DNA of 64,000 nucleotides from Ruegeria halocynthiae. Lineage in GTDB: Bacteria; Pseudomonadota; Alphaproteobacteria; Rhodobacterales; Rhodobacteraceae. Position 1 is the first letter of the stretch. Every line of letters starts with the position of its first letter. The translations under genes and the position numbers were made by a program. The DNA lies in contig NZ_JQEZ01000001.1 in NCBI RefSeq assembly GCF_000743705.1, positions 364,070-428,069 on the forward strand, written 5' to 3'. Below are positions 53,816 to 63,103 of this stretch, in pieces. The notes below the pieces were generated by a model that was not told the DNA's origin, did not search any database, and saw only the letters and a list, made by a program, of their open reading frames with translations.

Positions 53816-55279
53816 ATGGAACCTCTTAGCTGGACCGGCTCTATCGCCTTTCTGAACCCCATCCTGATGATCGCGCTAGCCGCGCTGGTGATATCCATTG
53901 TCGTTTGGATTCTTGGCAGCATCGTGCTGCCAGAGGCACCGATGACCGTGAATGCCGACGGGACCCTAAGTTCCGGCTCGGGCCTGCGAGTTCTGACCCA
54001 AACAGCATTGCAATACAGCTTTGTTGCCTGTGTCGCCCTTGCGCTGGCCTATGTCGTGCTGGGTATCCTGATGGGCACAGGCGCTGGCATCATCGGGGCG
54101 ATCTCGCAGCAGTTTCTGCCCGTGTGGCTGTCGCTGATCATCTTGTTTGCCATGTCGATCGCCTTCAAGCGTCGTCTTGGCCTGTATGGCAAGCTGTTCG
54201 ACAGCCCTATCGGCATGATCGGCTTTGGCCTTGTCATGTTCTGGGTCTTCACCGGCATCTTCGGGGCGATGGACCTGATCGTGACGCATGATTCGTTGTC
54301 GCAGGTGTCGGGAATGAAGAACAAGGTTCCGGGCACGCCCCTGCCAAATGCAGAAGAAGGCCAATACGCCTGGTATCTGCTGGGTGGGGATAATCTGGCC
54401 CGCGACGTATTCAGCCGAATGGTCAAAGGTGCATGGATCGTGGTGCAGATCGCGCCGCTGGCGACGATGTTCGCCTTTATGGTCGGGATCACGCTGGGTC
54501 TGCCTGCGGGATACTATGGCGGCCGTCTGGACACGTTCCTGTCGTTCCTGGCCAACCTGATCCTGGCCTTCCCGGTGATCTTGCTGTTCTACCTGCTGGT
54601 CACGCCCGAAATCGTTGCAACCGGGGTGCCAAACTATATGGCAGCCGTTTTGTTCGTGTTTCCAATTCTGTTCATCAGCGTTTTGCTGAACTCGCGGTAT
54701 TATACCCGCCCGAATTTCCGTACGCCGCTGTTGATCGGTGTTCTGGGTATCGCTTTGTGGCTATATCTGTCGCTGATTTCCACAGATGGATACATCATCA
54801 ACACCGATGCCTATAAGATCTGGGGATTGCCGACCTTTCTGGATCTGTTCGATATCCCTGGCGGTATTCTTGTGGTGTTTGTTTCGGTGGTCTTCGTAAA
54901 TTCACCCACGGTGTTCCGCATCGTGCGGGGGCTGGCGATGGACATCAAGACACGGGACTATGTCGCTGCGGCGCAAACCCGTGGCGAGGGTCCGTGGTAC
55001 ATCATGTTGTGGGAAATCCTGCCGAACGCACGCGGCCCGCTGATCGTCGATTTCTGTCTGCGCATTGGCTATACCACCATCCTTTTGGGCACCTTGGGTT
55101 TCTTTGGTCTGGGCCTGCCACCCGAAAGCCCGGACTGGGGATCCACGATCAACGAGGGGCGCAAGCTGTTGTCGATCTATCTGCACCCTGCCCTGCCGCC
55201 CGCCTTTGCATTGCTCTCGCTGGTTCTGGGTTTGAATCTGCTGGCGGATGGGCTGCGCGAAGAAAGTCTGAAGGACTGA
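53816..55279 (+). CDS. ABC transporter permease, DppC-like, enlarged
   Basis: A 487-residue permease, much longer than the usual 280-300 of DppC. About 130 N-terminal residues add at least three extra membrane helices, and another segment between residues 255 and 365 adds more. The core EAA loop DYVAAAQTRGEGPWYIMLWEILPNARGPL lies near 380. GGGAGAT precedes ATG 53816. The enlarged form pairs with the similarly odd DppB-like gene. Confidence 0.9.
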   Translation: MEPLSWTGSIAFLNPILMIALAALVISIVVWILGSIVLPEAPMTVNADGTLSSGSGLRVLTQTALQYSFVACVALALAYVVLGILMGTGAGIIGAISQQFLPVWLSLIILFAMSIAFKRRLGLYGKLFDSPIGMIGFGLVMFWVFTGIFGAMDLIVTHDSLSQVSGMKNKVPGTPLPNAEEGQYAWYLLGGDNLARDVFSRMVKGAWIVVQIAPLATMFAFMVGITLGLPAGYYGGRLDTFLSFLANLILAFPVILLFYLLVTPEIVATGVPNYMAAVLFVFPILFISVLLNSRYYTRPNFRTPLLIGVLGIALWLYLSLISTDGYIINTDAYKIWGLPTFLDLFDIPGGILVVFVSVVFVNSPTVFRIVRGLAMDIKTRDYVAAAQTRGEGPWYIMLWEILPNARGPLIVDFCLRIGYTTILLGTLGFFGLGLPPESPDWGSTINEGRKLLSIYLHPALPPAFALLSLVLGLNLLADGLREESLKD

Positions 55280-55290
55280 TGTGATCGAGG

Positions 55291-55340
55291 CCGGGGGGCC
55301 AGCCCCCCGGACCCCCCGGGATATTTGTAGCCAGATGAAG
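55291..55340 (+). repeat. GC-rich intergenic palindromic element with CCAGATGAAG tail
   Basis: CCGGGGGG-CCAG-CCCCCCGG is a perfect hairpin, followed by a further C-run, GGGATATTTGTAG and CCAGATGAAG. I recall the same layout between genes of many Rhodobacteraceae, so it is probably a dispersed element of the lineage. Only one copy lies in this window. Confidence 0.6.
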
Positions 55341-55373
55341 CGGACCCCCGCGATCTGGTGAGGAGTAAGCAAG

Positions 55374-57461
55374 ATGAACAAACTGGCGGAATATGACGGC
55401 CCGATCCTTGAGATCGACAAACTGTCGATTTCATTCTTTACCCGTCTGCGGGAAATCCCCGCAGTGATGGATTTCTCGGTCAGCGTTCAACCTGGCGAAG
55501 CAGTCGGATTGGTGGGCGAATCCGGATGCGGGAAATCGACTGTGGCGTTGGGTGTCATGCAGGACCTTGGCAAGAATGGCCGCGTCGTGGGCGGTACGAT
55601 CAAATTCAAGGGTCGCGATCTGGCTGAGATGAGCGCAGATGAATTGCGCGATATTCGCGGCAACGAAATTGCCATGATCTATCAGGAGCCGATGGCCAGC
55701 CTGAACCCGGCGATGAAGATCGGCAGGCAACTGATGGAAGTGCCGATGATCCATGAGGGGGTCGGCACCGAAGAGGCCTATGCCCGCGCGCTGGAGGTTG
55801 TGACCGATGTGCGCCTGCCCGACCCCGAACGGATGCTGAATTCCTTTCCACACCAGTTGTCCGGTGGTCAACAGCAGCGGATCGTCATTGCGATGGCGCT
55901 GATGTCGAAACCGGCGCTGTTGATCCTGGACGAGCCGACAACGGCACTGGACGTGACCGTTGAGGCCGCCGTGGTCGAATTGGTCAGGGATCTGGGTAAG
56001 AAATATGGCACCTCGATGCTGTTTATCTCGCACAACCTCGGTCTGGTGCTGGAAACCTGCGACCGGCTGTGCGTGATGTATTCGGGTGAGGCGGTCGAGC
56101 GCGGCTCGATCCATGACGTGTTCGATGAGATGCAGCACCCCTATACGCAGGCGCTGTTCCGGTCGATCCCGTTGCCCGGGGCGGACAAGAACTCGCGCCC
56201 GTTGGTGGCGATTCCGGGGAACTTTCCACTGCCGCATGAGCGGCCCTCGGGCTGTAACTTTGGGCCACGCTGCGATTATTTCGAAGAAGGTCGCTGTGAC
56301 GCGCAGGATATCCTGATGGACACGGTTCCGGGTAATGATCGTCACCACACACGGTGTCTGAAATTCAATGAGATCGACTGGAACGCGCCAATCATTCTGG
56401 CAGATAAGAAGGAAAAGGGCGAGATTGGCAAAACCGTTCTAAAGATGGACAACCTCAAGAAATACTATGAGGTGGCCGCGAATGCCCTGTTCGGTGGTGG
56501 TGAGAAAAAGGTGGTGAAAGCCAATGAAACCCTCAGCTTTGAGGCGCATGAATCCGAAACGCTGGCCATTGTGGGTGAATCCGGATGCGGCAAATCCACT
56601 TTCGCCAAGGTGTTGATGGGGCTGGAGACGGCCACGGACGGCCAAATCCTGCTGGATAACCGCAATATCGAGGACGTGCCCATCGAAGAGCGCGACGCCA
56701 AGACTGTGGGAGAGGTTCAGATGGTGTTCCAGAACCCCTTTGACACGCTGAATCCTTCGATGACCGTAGGCCGTCAAATCATTCGCGCGCTCGAGATTTT
56801 TGGCGTTGGCAATTCCGAGGCCGAGCGCAAAAAGCGGATGCTGGAACTGTTGGATCTGGTGAAACTACCCCGAGCGTTTGCCGAGCGAATGCCACGGCAA
56901 TTGTCGGGCGGGCAGAAACAGCGTGTGGGTATCGCACGCGCCTTTGCCGGCGACGCGCGCATCGTTGTGGCGGATGAGCCGGTTTCGGCACTGGACGTTT
57001 CCGTGCAGGCGGCGGTGACCGATCTACTGATGGAAATTCAGCGCGAACATAAGACCACTTTGTTGTTCATCAGCCATGACCTGTCCATCGTACGCTATCT
57101 CAGCGACCGGGTGATGGTGATGTATCTGGGCCATGTGGTCGAACTGGGCACCACCGATCAGGTCTTCAGCCCGCCCTATCACCCCTATACCGAGGCCCTG
57201 CTAAGCGCGGTGCCCATCGCCGACACGTCGGTTGAAAAGCAGCATATTGTTCTGGAGGGCGATATTCCGTCTGCCATGAACCCGCCTCCGGGGTGTCCGT
57301 TCCAGACCCGATGCCGATGGAAATCCGAAGTGCCCGGTGGGCTGTGCGAAAAAGACGTGCCGCCCGTGAAAACCGTGGCTGAGGGGCATCAGGTCAAATG
57401 CCACCTGGCCGATGACATTTTGGCGCGCATGGAGCCGGTTATCAAAATCGCGGCTGAATAA
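55374..57461 (+). CDS. Fused dual ABC ATPase (DppD-DppF type)
   Basis: A 695-residue protein with two complete ABC ATPase domains. Domain one (about 8-330) has GESGCGKST, LSGGQQQRIVIA and ILDEPTTALD, plus a C-terminal oligopeptide domain with GCNFGPRCDYFEEGRCD. Domain two (about 360-695) has GESGCGKST, LSGGQKQRVGIA, VADEPVSALD and a second Cys cluster (GCPFQTRCRW). The Cys pairs resemble the C-terminal motif of DppD/OppF, where they bind iron-sulfur. It energises the two permeases upstream. GAGGAG lies 11 bases before ATG 55374. Confidence 0.95.
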   Translation: MNKLAEYDGPILEIDKLSISFFTRLREIPAVMDFSVSVQPGEAVGLVGESGCGKSTVALGVMQDLGKNGRVVGGTIKFKGRDLAEMSADELRDIRGNEIAMIYQEPMASLNPAMKIGRQLMEVPMIHEGVGTEEAYARALEVVTDVRLPDPERMLNSFPHQLSGGQQQRIVIAMALMSKPALLILDEPTTALDVTVEAAVVELVRDLGKKYGTSMLFISHNLGLVLETCDRLCVMYSGEAVERGSIHDVFDEMQHPYTQALFRSIPLPGADKNSRPLVAIPGNFPLPHERPSGCNFGPRCDYFEEGRCDAQDILMDTVPGNDRHHTRCLKFNEIDWNAPIILADKKEKGEIGKTVLKMDNLKKYYEVAANALFGGGEKKVVKANETLSFEAHESETLAIVGESGCGKSTFAKVLMGLETATDGQILLDNRNIEDVPIEERDAKTVGEVQMVFQNPFDTLNPSMTVGRQIIRALEIFGVGNSEAERKKRMLELLDLVKLPRAFAERMPRQLSGGQKQRVGIARAFAGDARIVVADEPVSALDVSVQAAVTDLLMEIQREHKTTLLFISHDLSIVRYLSDRVMVMYLGHVVELGTTDQVFSPPYHPYTEALLSAVPIADTSVEKQHIVLEGDIPSAMNPPPGCPFQTRCRWKSEVPGGLCEKDVPPVKTVAEGHQVKCHLADDILARMEPVIKIAAE

Positions 57462-57471
57462 ACACCCCGAC

Positions 57472-57504
57472 CACAGGGCGCCGAATTTAAAGCGGCGCCC
57501 TGTG
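57472..57504 (+). terminator. Stem-loop after the ABC operon
   Basis: CACAGGGCGCCG and CGGCGCCCTGTG form a perfect 12-bp stem with a 9-base AT-rich loop, 10 bases after the stop codon of the ATPase. A T-run is lacking (TCATAAAT follows), but the position and stability make it the likely end of the operon. Confidence 0.75.
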
Positions 57505-57589
57505 TCATAAATCTGAATCATGGCTCGGATAGCGCTTGCGGCTCTGCTGATGTGAATTTGGCGGCCAAGTATTTGCAAGCGAGCCCTTT

Positions 57590-58789
57590 ATGACACTTTT
57601 GACTGACGCGCGTGCACGGGCCATTTTGGGTCTGCACTTGTGCGGCTCGTTCTGCGCCAGCCTGACAGCCCCATTCATTCCGTTCTACATCGTGCAGGAA
57701 CTGGGCCATCCGCCCTGGAAGATCAGCATCTACAGCGCGTTGGCGATCCTGCTGACAGTCACGCTCAACCGTGCGTTTGCTGCGCGGCTGGACAGCGGGC
57801 ACCGTTTCGCGCCGCTGGTGAATGCCTCGATCGCGGGGTACATGACCGCGCTGATATCGGTGCTGATCTGGCCGTCCTACTGGACGTTGATCACCGTGGG
57901 GGTTCTTGGCTTCAGCCTCAGCGGCAGTTCTCTGTCGACAATGTACAGCTTTGGCCGGATCAGCGCCGAACGCTATGGATTCGATATCACCGCATTCAAC
58001 GCATGGCTGCGGGCGATGACGTCGCTGGGCTGGATGATGGGGCCAGCGTTGGCGTTCTTTGTGGCTGGACAATGGGGCGCCAGCTGGACGTTTTGCTTTG
58101 CCCTTGGGGCGGCGCTGATCTGGGCGGTTCTGCGATGGTACGCGATGCCCCGCGACGCCCGGGCCGAGGCCGCCGATAAGACGCCACCGGATTCAGCATA
58201 CGCTGAGCGGGCGCTATGGTTGGCGGTTGGCGCGTGTCTGCTCTTTTCCGCCGCCCATGTTCTGTGCACCAGTGCCCTGCCGCTGTTCTATGTACGCGAG
58301 GCTGGATTGCCAGCTTACGCGCCGGGCCTGTCCTTTTCGATTAAGACCGGGACCGAGATCGTCATGATCCTGACTACTCCGGCCTTGCTGCGCCGTCTTG
58401 CCCCCTTGTCCGTGCTGACCCTTTCGGGCGGTCTTGGATTGTGTGCGTTTCTTATGCTGTCACAGGTCACGGGGGTGACCGCCATGGTCTTTGGGGCCGC
58501 GCTTGAAGGCGCATACTATGGTCTGTTTGCAGGAGTCAGCATGACCTATGTACAAAACTTTGCGAATGGGCGGATGGCGCGGGCAAATGCGCTGTATGTC
58601 AACAGCCTGTTTATCGGGGCGCTTGTCGCTGGTCCGTCGGTTGGGATGATCGCACAGTTTGCCAGTTTTCAGACCGCCATTCTTGCAGCATGTCTGCCGA
58701 TGGTCTGCGCCTTGATCGTCCTGGCGGCCACAAACCGGATTCGCAGGCTTGCCGGGACTGGCCACGTAAAACCGGAAAGTTCAGGCTAA
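57590..58789 (+). CDS. MFS transporter, sugar-efflux (SetA)-like
   Basis: A 399-residue protein with twelve hydrophobic segments in two six-helix halves split by a loop at about 200. Residues about 10-45 ([25 protein letters not shown]) and the overall layout resemble sugar-efflux MFS proteins. The R-x-x-F-x-x-R type motif is not evident. No good ribosome site precedes ATG 57590. Substrate unknown. The 3' end overlaps the convergent transglycosylase gene by 4 bp. Confidence 0.88.
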   Translation: MTLLTDARARAILGLHLCGSFCASLTAPFIPFYIVQELGHPPWKISIYSALAILLTVTLNRAFAARLDSGHRFAPLVNASIAGYMTALISVLIWPSYWTLITVGVLGFSLSGSSLSTMYSFGRISAERYGFDITAFNAWLRAMTSLGWMMGPALAFFVAGQWGASWTFCFALGAALIWAVLRWYAMPRDARAEAADKTPPDSAYAERALWLAVGACLLFSAAHVLCTSALPLFYVREAGLPAYAPGLSFSIKTGTEIVMILTTPALLRRLAPLSVLTLSGGLGLCAFLMLSQVTGVTAMVFGAALEGAYYGLFAGVSMTYVQNFANGRMARANALYVNSLFIGALVAGPSVGMIAQFASFQTAILAACLPMVCALIVLAATNRIRRLAGTGHVKPESSG

Positions 58790-59364
58790 CCGCCCCAGAT
58801 CACCTTCACGTAGTTCTGGGTTTCCTTGTACGGTGGCACGCCGCCGTGTTTTTCAACGGCTTTCGGCCCGGCATTATAAGCCGCCAGCGCCAGACGCCAG
58901 GATTTGAACTTGCGGTACTGCCAGGACAGATAGCGCGCACCACCTTCCAGATTCTGTTTCGGATCATGTGGGTTCACACCCAGCAACCGCGCGGTGCCCG
59001 GCATCAACTGCGCCAGACCCAAAGCACCCTTGTGCGATTTCGCATGGGGGTTCCAGCCGCTTTCCTGCTGCACCAGACGCAAAAACAGTTCCTCTGGAAC
59101 GTTGTGCTTGCGTGCCGCTTGTCTGGCCAACGTCAGGTACTGTCCGCGATATTTACCGCTATAACGCTTGGTCACCGTAGGCTCGACCGTCTTCGGCTTT
59201 AACCGTTCCGAGTCGCGATACTGGGTCGCCGCACGCGTATCCAGAATCTTCGATTGTTTGAGAAAAATATCCCTGCGGTTTTTCGTAGACAACGTGTCAG
59301 ACGCAGCCGGAATCGAAACCAGCGCGAGGCACAAACCAGAAAAACACCCAACCAGAAAACGCAT
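58786..59364 (-). CDS. Lytic transglycosylase (SLT domain)
   Basis: A 192-residue periplasmic muramidase. The signal peptide [21 protein letters not shown] is cleaved near residue 22. The SLT domain occupies about residues 80-190, with the catalytic Glu in [11 protein letters not shown], then [23 protein letters not shown] and [12 protein letters not shown]. It cleaves peptidoglycan to 1,6-anhydromuropeptides. GTTCACGAAC, a 10-bp palindrome at 59382-59391, lies just upstream. Probably monocistronic. Confidence 0.95.
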   Translation of the reverse strand: MRFLVGCFSGLCLALVSIPAASDTLSTKNRRDIFLKQSKILDTRAATQYRDSERLKPKTVEPTVTKRYSGKYRGQYLTLARQAARKHNVPEELFLRLVQQESGWNPHAKSHKGALGLAQLMPGTARLLGVNPHDPKQNLEGGARYLSWQYRKFKSWRLALAAYNAGPKAVEKHGGVPPYKETQNYVKVIWGG

Positions 59365-59571
59365 TAATGCCTATCCCGCTCGTTCACGAACCCGACTGAG
59401 TATAGGTATTTCAGTAAAAAATGAAAGCTTGGTAAATGAAATCTCTGGGATTTCTTGCGCGGCGTGGCCCGCATCAACTGTGTTTTAACCATGACACAGG
59501 CCGTATAGGGTCTCATAGATACACAGCGCCAGATTCGGGCGCATTCTAGTCAGTCAAGAACGGGGAAATTT

Positions 59572-60084
59572 ATGGCGGGTTCAGTCAACAAGGTCATTCT
59601 GGTCGGGAATCTTGGCCGCGATCCCGAGGTCCGGTCGTTCCAGAACGGCGGCAAGGTTTGCAACCTGCGCATCGCCACATCCGAAAACTGGAAAGACCGC
59701 AACACCGGTGAGCGCCGCGAACGTACGGAATGGCATTCGGTTGCGATTTTCAACGAAGGACTTGTCCGCGTGGCCGAACAATACCTGCGCAAGGGTTCGA
59801 AAATCTATGTCGAAGGGCAATTGCAAACGCGCAAATGGCAGGACCAATCCGGCCAGGATCGTTATTCCACCGAGGTAGTTCTTCAGGGATTTGGTTCGAC
59901 ACTCGTGATGTTGGATGGCCGCGGCGAAGGCGGCGGCGGTGGCGGTGGATTTGGTGGCGGCCAATCAGGCAGCTATGGCGGCGGTCAGGCCGGTGGCGGC
60001 TATGGCAACGACCCATACGGCGCCCCCTCCAGCGCGCCTGCCCCGGCATCCGGTGGAATCGACGACGACGAGATTCCGTTCTAA
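59572..60084 (+). CDS. ssb: Single-stranded DNA-binding protein
   Basis: A 170-residue SSB. The OB fold covers residues 1-110 ([38 protein letters not shown]). The linker from about 120 is Gly-rich with runs of Gly, Gln and Tyr, and the acidic tail ends DDDEIPF, the docking motif for repair and replication proteins. GGGGA precedes ATG 59572 by 7 bases. The 207 bp upstream are free of genes and contain its promoter. No LexA box (GTTC-N7-GTTC) was found there. The site-2 protease gene follows by 18 bp. Confidence 0.97.
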   Translation: MAGSVNKVILVGNLGRDPEVRSFQNGGKVCNLRIATSENWKDRNTGERRERTEWHSVAIFNEGLVRVAEQYLRKGSKIYVEGQLQTRKWQDQSGQDRYSTEVVLQGFGSTLVMLDGRGEGGGGGGGFGGGQSGSYGGGQAGGGYGNDPYGAPSSAPAPASGGIDDDEIPF

Positions 60085-60102
60085 ACGAAGCGGAGAAACA
60101 TC

Positions 60103-61173
60103 ATGACATGGTCCTTCTCACTCGGCCGCTTACTAGGGTCGGAACTGAGGGTCCATGTCACCTTTTTCCTGTTGTTGGCCTGGGTTGGATTTGCCGCCTA
60201 TTCCAGCGGCGGAATACCGGCCGCAATCGAAAATCTGATCTTTGTGCTGGCCCTGTTCGCCTGCGTCGTGGCGCATGAATTCGGTCACGCACTAATGGCG
60301 CGGCGCTATGGGATCAAAACCCCCGACATCACCCTGTTGCCGATTGGCGGGTTGGCCCGGCTGGAACGGATGCCGGAAAAGCCAATGCAAGAGGTCTGGG
60401 TCGCATTGGCCGGACCTGCAGTGAACATCGTGATTTGGGTTGTTCTGTTCGCATTGGGGGCGGGAATGCCCTATGAGACCCTGGGGCAGATCGACAGCAC
60501 CGGGCACGGGCTGCTGAACCGACTGGCCTATGTCAATCTGCTGCTGGCCGCCTTCAACATGATCCCGGCCTTTCCGATGGACGGAGGACGCGTGTTCCGC
60601 GCCCTACTGTGCTTGAAAATGGATCGTGTCAAAGCCACCAAAATCGCGGCGACCGGCGGGCAGATCGTTGCTGTGGCGTTTGGCTTTTGGGGGCTTAGCG
60701 CAGGCAACCCCCTATTGGTACTGATCGCCGTTTTCGTATTCGTGGCCGCCAGTTCGGAAAGCCAGGAAGTCGCCATGCGCTCGGTCGCGCGGCGGGTGCT
60801 GGCGCGGGACGCGATGATAACCGAGTTTCACGCCCTGTCCCCTGATGACACCTTGGCCACGGCAGCACAGGCTGTCATTCACACCACCCAGCACGAATTT
60901 CCCATGCTGGGCCCTGATGGCACATTGCTAGGCTTCGTGACCCGGGATCAATTGCTCAGGACACTGGCCGGGGACGGCCCCCGATCTGAACCGGCTACCA
61001 CGCTCATGGTGACGGATATCCCGCAAGTGCAATTGACCAGTGGTCTTGAGATGGTTCTGGACGGGCTGCACCAAGGGGCCCCTGCCATCGCCGTCTGCAC
61101 TCCGTCCGGACGCATGGTCGGCTATATCACCCGCGAAAACATCGGTGAACTGATGGTTATTCGCGGGCGTTGA
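60103..61173 (+). CDS. Site-2 protease family (M50) with CBS domains
   Basis: A 356-residue intramembrane metalloprotease. Zinc ligands HEFGH (about residue 62) and the Asp of NMIPAFPMDGG (about 155) lie within membrane helices; two C-terminal CBS domains (about 235-356) would bind nucleotides. This is the SpoIVFB-like group of M50. Substrate unknown, possibly an anti-sigma factor. GGAG lies 9 bases before ATG 60103. The stop directly abuts the convergent aroB stop. Confidence 0.9.
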   Translation: MTWSFSLGRLLGSELRVHVTFFLLLAWVGFAAYSSGGIPAAIENLIFVLALFACVVAHEFGHALMARRYGIKTPDITLLPIGGLARLERMPEKPMQEVWVALAGPAVNIVIWVVLFALGAGMPYETLGQIDSTGHGLLNRLAYVNLLLAAFNMIPAFPMDGGRVFRALLCLKMDRVKATKIAATGGQIVAVAFGFWGLSAGNPLLVLIAVFVFVAASSESQEVAMRSVARRVLARDAMITEFHALSPDDTLATAAQAVIHTTQHEFPMLGPDGTLLGFVTRDQLLRTLAGDGPRSEPATTLMVTDIPQVQLTSGLEMVLDGLHQGAPAIAVCTPSGRMVGYITRENIGELMVIRGR

Positions 61174-62286
61174 TCAGACCGTCGCCAGAGCGTCCTCTAG
61201 CACCGACAACACGGCCTCGCGCGGGACGTCCGAGGTGACAAAGGCCTGTCCGATACCGCGCGCCAGAATAAATCTCAGCTGCCCGTCGATCACCTTTTTA
61301 TCCTGTGCCATCAAATCGACCAGAGCTTCGGCCCCAGGCAGATCACCCGGAATATCAGCCAGATCGGTTTTCATCCCCATCGTGCGCAGATGCGCGCGCA
61401 CGCGGCTTGGGTCCTCTTGCGAGCACAGGCCCAGACGTGACGACAGCTCAAACGCCAGCGCGCATCCGATGGCCACACCTTCGCCATGCAGCAAACGGTC
61501 GGAATACCCGGTGGCGGCCTCCAGGGCATGGCAGAATGTGTGCCCGAGGTTCAGCAACGCACGATCGCCCTGCTCGGTCTCATCGCGCGCCACGATATCG
61601 GCCTTCATCTGCACCGAACGGGTCACGGCGCGCACCCGTGCTGCCATGTCCCCGCCAAAGACATCCGTTCCGGTGGCTTCGAGCCATTCAAAAAACGCCG
61701 CATCACCCAGCAGCCCGTATTTCACGACCTCACCATAGCCTGACAGGAAATCCCGCTGGGTCATGGTGCCCAGAACCGATGTATCGGCCAGCACCAGGGA
61801 CGGTTGATGAAACGCCCCGATCAGGTTCTTGCCCTGCGGCGCGTTGATCCCCGTTTTGCCCCCGACAGAGCTGTCGACCTGCGCCAGCAGAGAGGTCGGA
61901 ATCTGTACAAACCGCACACCCCGGCGCAAGGTTGCCGCCGCGAAACCCGCCAGATCGCCGATGACTCCGCCACCAAAGGCAACAACGACGTCCCGGCGTT
62001 CAATCTTTTCGGCCAGCAGCCATTCAACCGCGCGTTCGAAATGCGGCCAGCTTTTGGTGGCCTCGCCCGCAGGCAAAGCCAGCGACGACATCTGAATTCC
62101 CGCAGCGGCCAATCCGTCGCGCAGCGCATCCAGATGCAAGTCGGCCACATTTTCATCTGTCAGCACGGCAACCTTGGGCCGATGTAACAGCGGTGCGATA
62201 CGCGCCCCGGATTGTTTCAGCAGATCGGGGCCAATTTCCACGTCGTAGGACCGCTCGCCCAGCTCAACATGTACGGTTTGAAGCAT
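61174..62286 (-). CDS. aroB: 3-dehydroquinate synthase
   Basis: A 370-residue NAD-dependent enzyme, second step of the shikimate pathway. AFGGGVIGDLAGFAAAT, the PTSLLAQVDSSVGGKTGIN zinc/substrate region and LNLGHTFCHALEA are present. It follows aroK with no spacer (stop of aroK at 62287, ATG at 62286), so the two are one operon, as in most Proteobacteria. Confidence 0.97.
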   Translation of the reverse strand: MLQTVHVELGERSYDVEIGPDLLKQSGARIAPLLHRPKVAVLTDENVADLHLDALRDGLAAAGIQMSSLALPAGEATKSWPHFERAVEWLLAEKIERRDVVVAFGGGVIGDLAGFAAATLRRGVRFVQIPTSLLAQVDSSVGGKTGINAPQGKNLIGAFHQPSLVLADTSVLGTMTQRDFLSGYGEVVKYGLLGDAAFFEWLEATGTDVFGGDMAARVRAVTRSVQMKADIVARDETEQGDRALLNLGHTFCHALEAATGYSDRLLHGEGVAIGCALAFELSSRLGLCSQEDPSRVRAHLRTMGMKTDLADIPGDLPGAEALVDLMAQDKKVIDGQLRFILARGIGQAFVTSDVPREAVLSVLEDALATV

Positions 62287-62874
62287 CTATTTCCGTTCCA
62301 AAACATCTGGGCGTGTCATTAGCGCATCCACCACCCGGTTCACCATATTCTCAATCGAGGTCTCACCATCGGACTCGGCCGTCAGATCGGCCTGCGCATA
62401 AACCGGAACGCGGGCTTCGTACAGGGCGCGCAAAGTCGCATAAGGGTCGGTGGTCCGCAGCAACGGGCGCGTGTCCTTGTGTTTGACGCGGTTCCAAAGC
62501 ACCTCCAGATCAGCCCGCAACCAGACAGACACGCCGCGGTCTGTAATCATCATGCGGTTCTGGTCTGCCAAAAAAGCACCGCCACCGGTTGACAGGATGC
62601 CTTTTTCCTCATCCAGCAAACGCCCGATAACCTGGCTTTCCTTGGCACGAAAGAACGGCTCACCGTCGCGTTCGAAAATCTCGGGGATGGTCATATTGGC
62701 CGCCGATTCGATCTCGGCGTCGCTGTCGAGGAAGGGAACACCCAGCTTTGCGGCCAATGCCCGGCCCACAGCCGTCTTACCGGCCCCCATCATGCCCACA
62801 AGAACCACTGTTTTGTGCAGTTCAAAGCCCGTAACAGGGTCAGAGTCGTTGGTGTTATGCTTAATTTCGCTCAT
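62287..62874 (-). CDS. aroK: Shikimate kinase
   Basis: A 195-residue kinase, shikimate to shikimate 3-phosphate. Walker A GMMGAGKTAVG lies at residues about 27-37; the DSDAEIE Asp that binds shikimate and the STGGGAF and RPLL substrate loops follow. The first 15 residues are an Asn/Asp-rich extension. It heads the aroK-aroB operon and is divergent from a 49-aa membrane protein gene 79 bp away. Confidence 0.96.
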   Translation of the reverse strand: MSEIKHNTNDSDPVTGFELHKTVVLVGMMGAGKTAVGRALAAKLGVPFLDSDAEIESAANMTIPEIFERDGEPFFRAKESQVIGRLLDEEKGILSTGGGAFLADQNRMMITDRGVSVWLRADLEVLWNRVKHKDTRPLLRTTDPYATLRALYEARVPVYAQADLTAESDGETSIENMVNRVVDALMTRPDVLERK

Positions 62875-62953
62875 TTCATCGTGAATGACGTGATCTTAGG
62901 GAAAATGCTAGCTATAACTATGGCAAAAGAGAAAATTGGGGCAGCGTTGAGCA

Positions 62954-63103
62954 ATGGGTCGTCTGATCAAGTTCTTGTTATATCTGGTTTGCCTGTGTTT
63001 TATTGGGCTGGCAGGATATGCCTATCTGGGTCCGTTCTTTGGCGCGGACTTTTCCGCACCTCAAGACGAAATCCGAGAGCCGGTCATCCTGAATGTGGAA
63101 TAA
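62954..63103 (+). CDS. Small single-span membrane protein
   Basis: A 49-residue protein: MGRLIKFLLYLVCLCFIGLAG forms a membrane helix, then a short periplasmic tail (YLGPFFGADF, acidic and Pro-rich). I recall very similar 49-50 residue proteins upstream of aroK in other Rhodobacteraceae. The ribosome site is weak. The stop overlaps the start of the next gene by 11 bp, supporting translation of both. Function unknown. Confidence 0.7.
   Translation: MGRLIKFLLYLVCLCFIGLAGYAYLGPFFGADFSAPQDEIREPVILNVE

Noticed and set aside
59365..59571. LexA/SOS control of ssb
   Set aside because: No GTTC-N7-GTTC direct repeat was found; GTTCACGAAC at 59382 is a palindrome of another kind and nearer to the transglycosylase gene.
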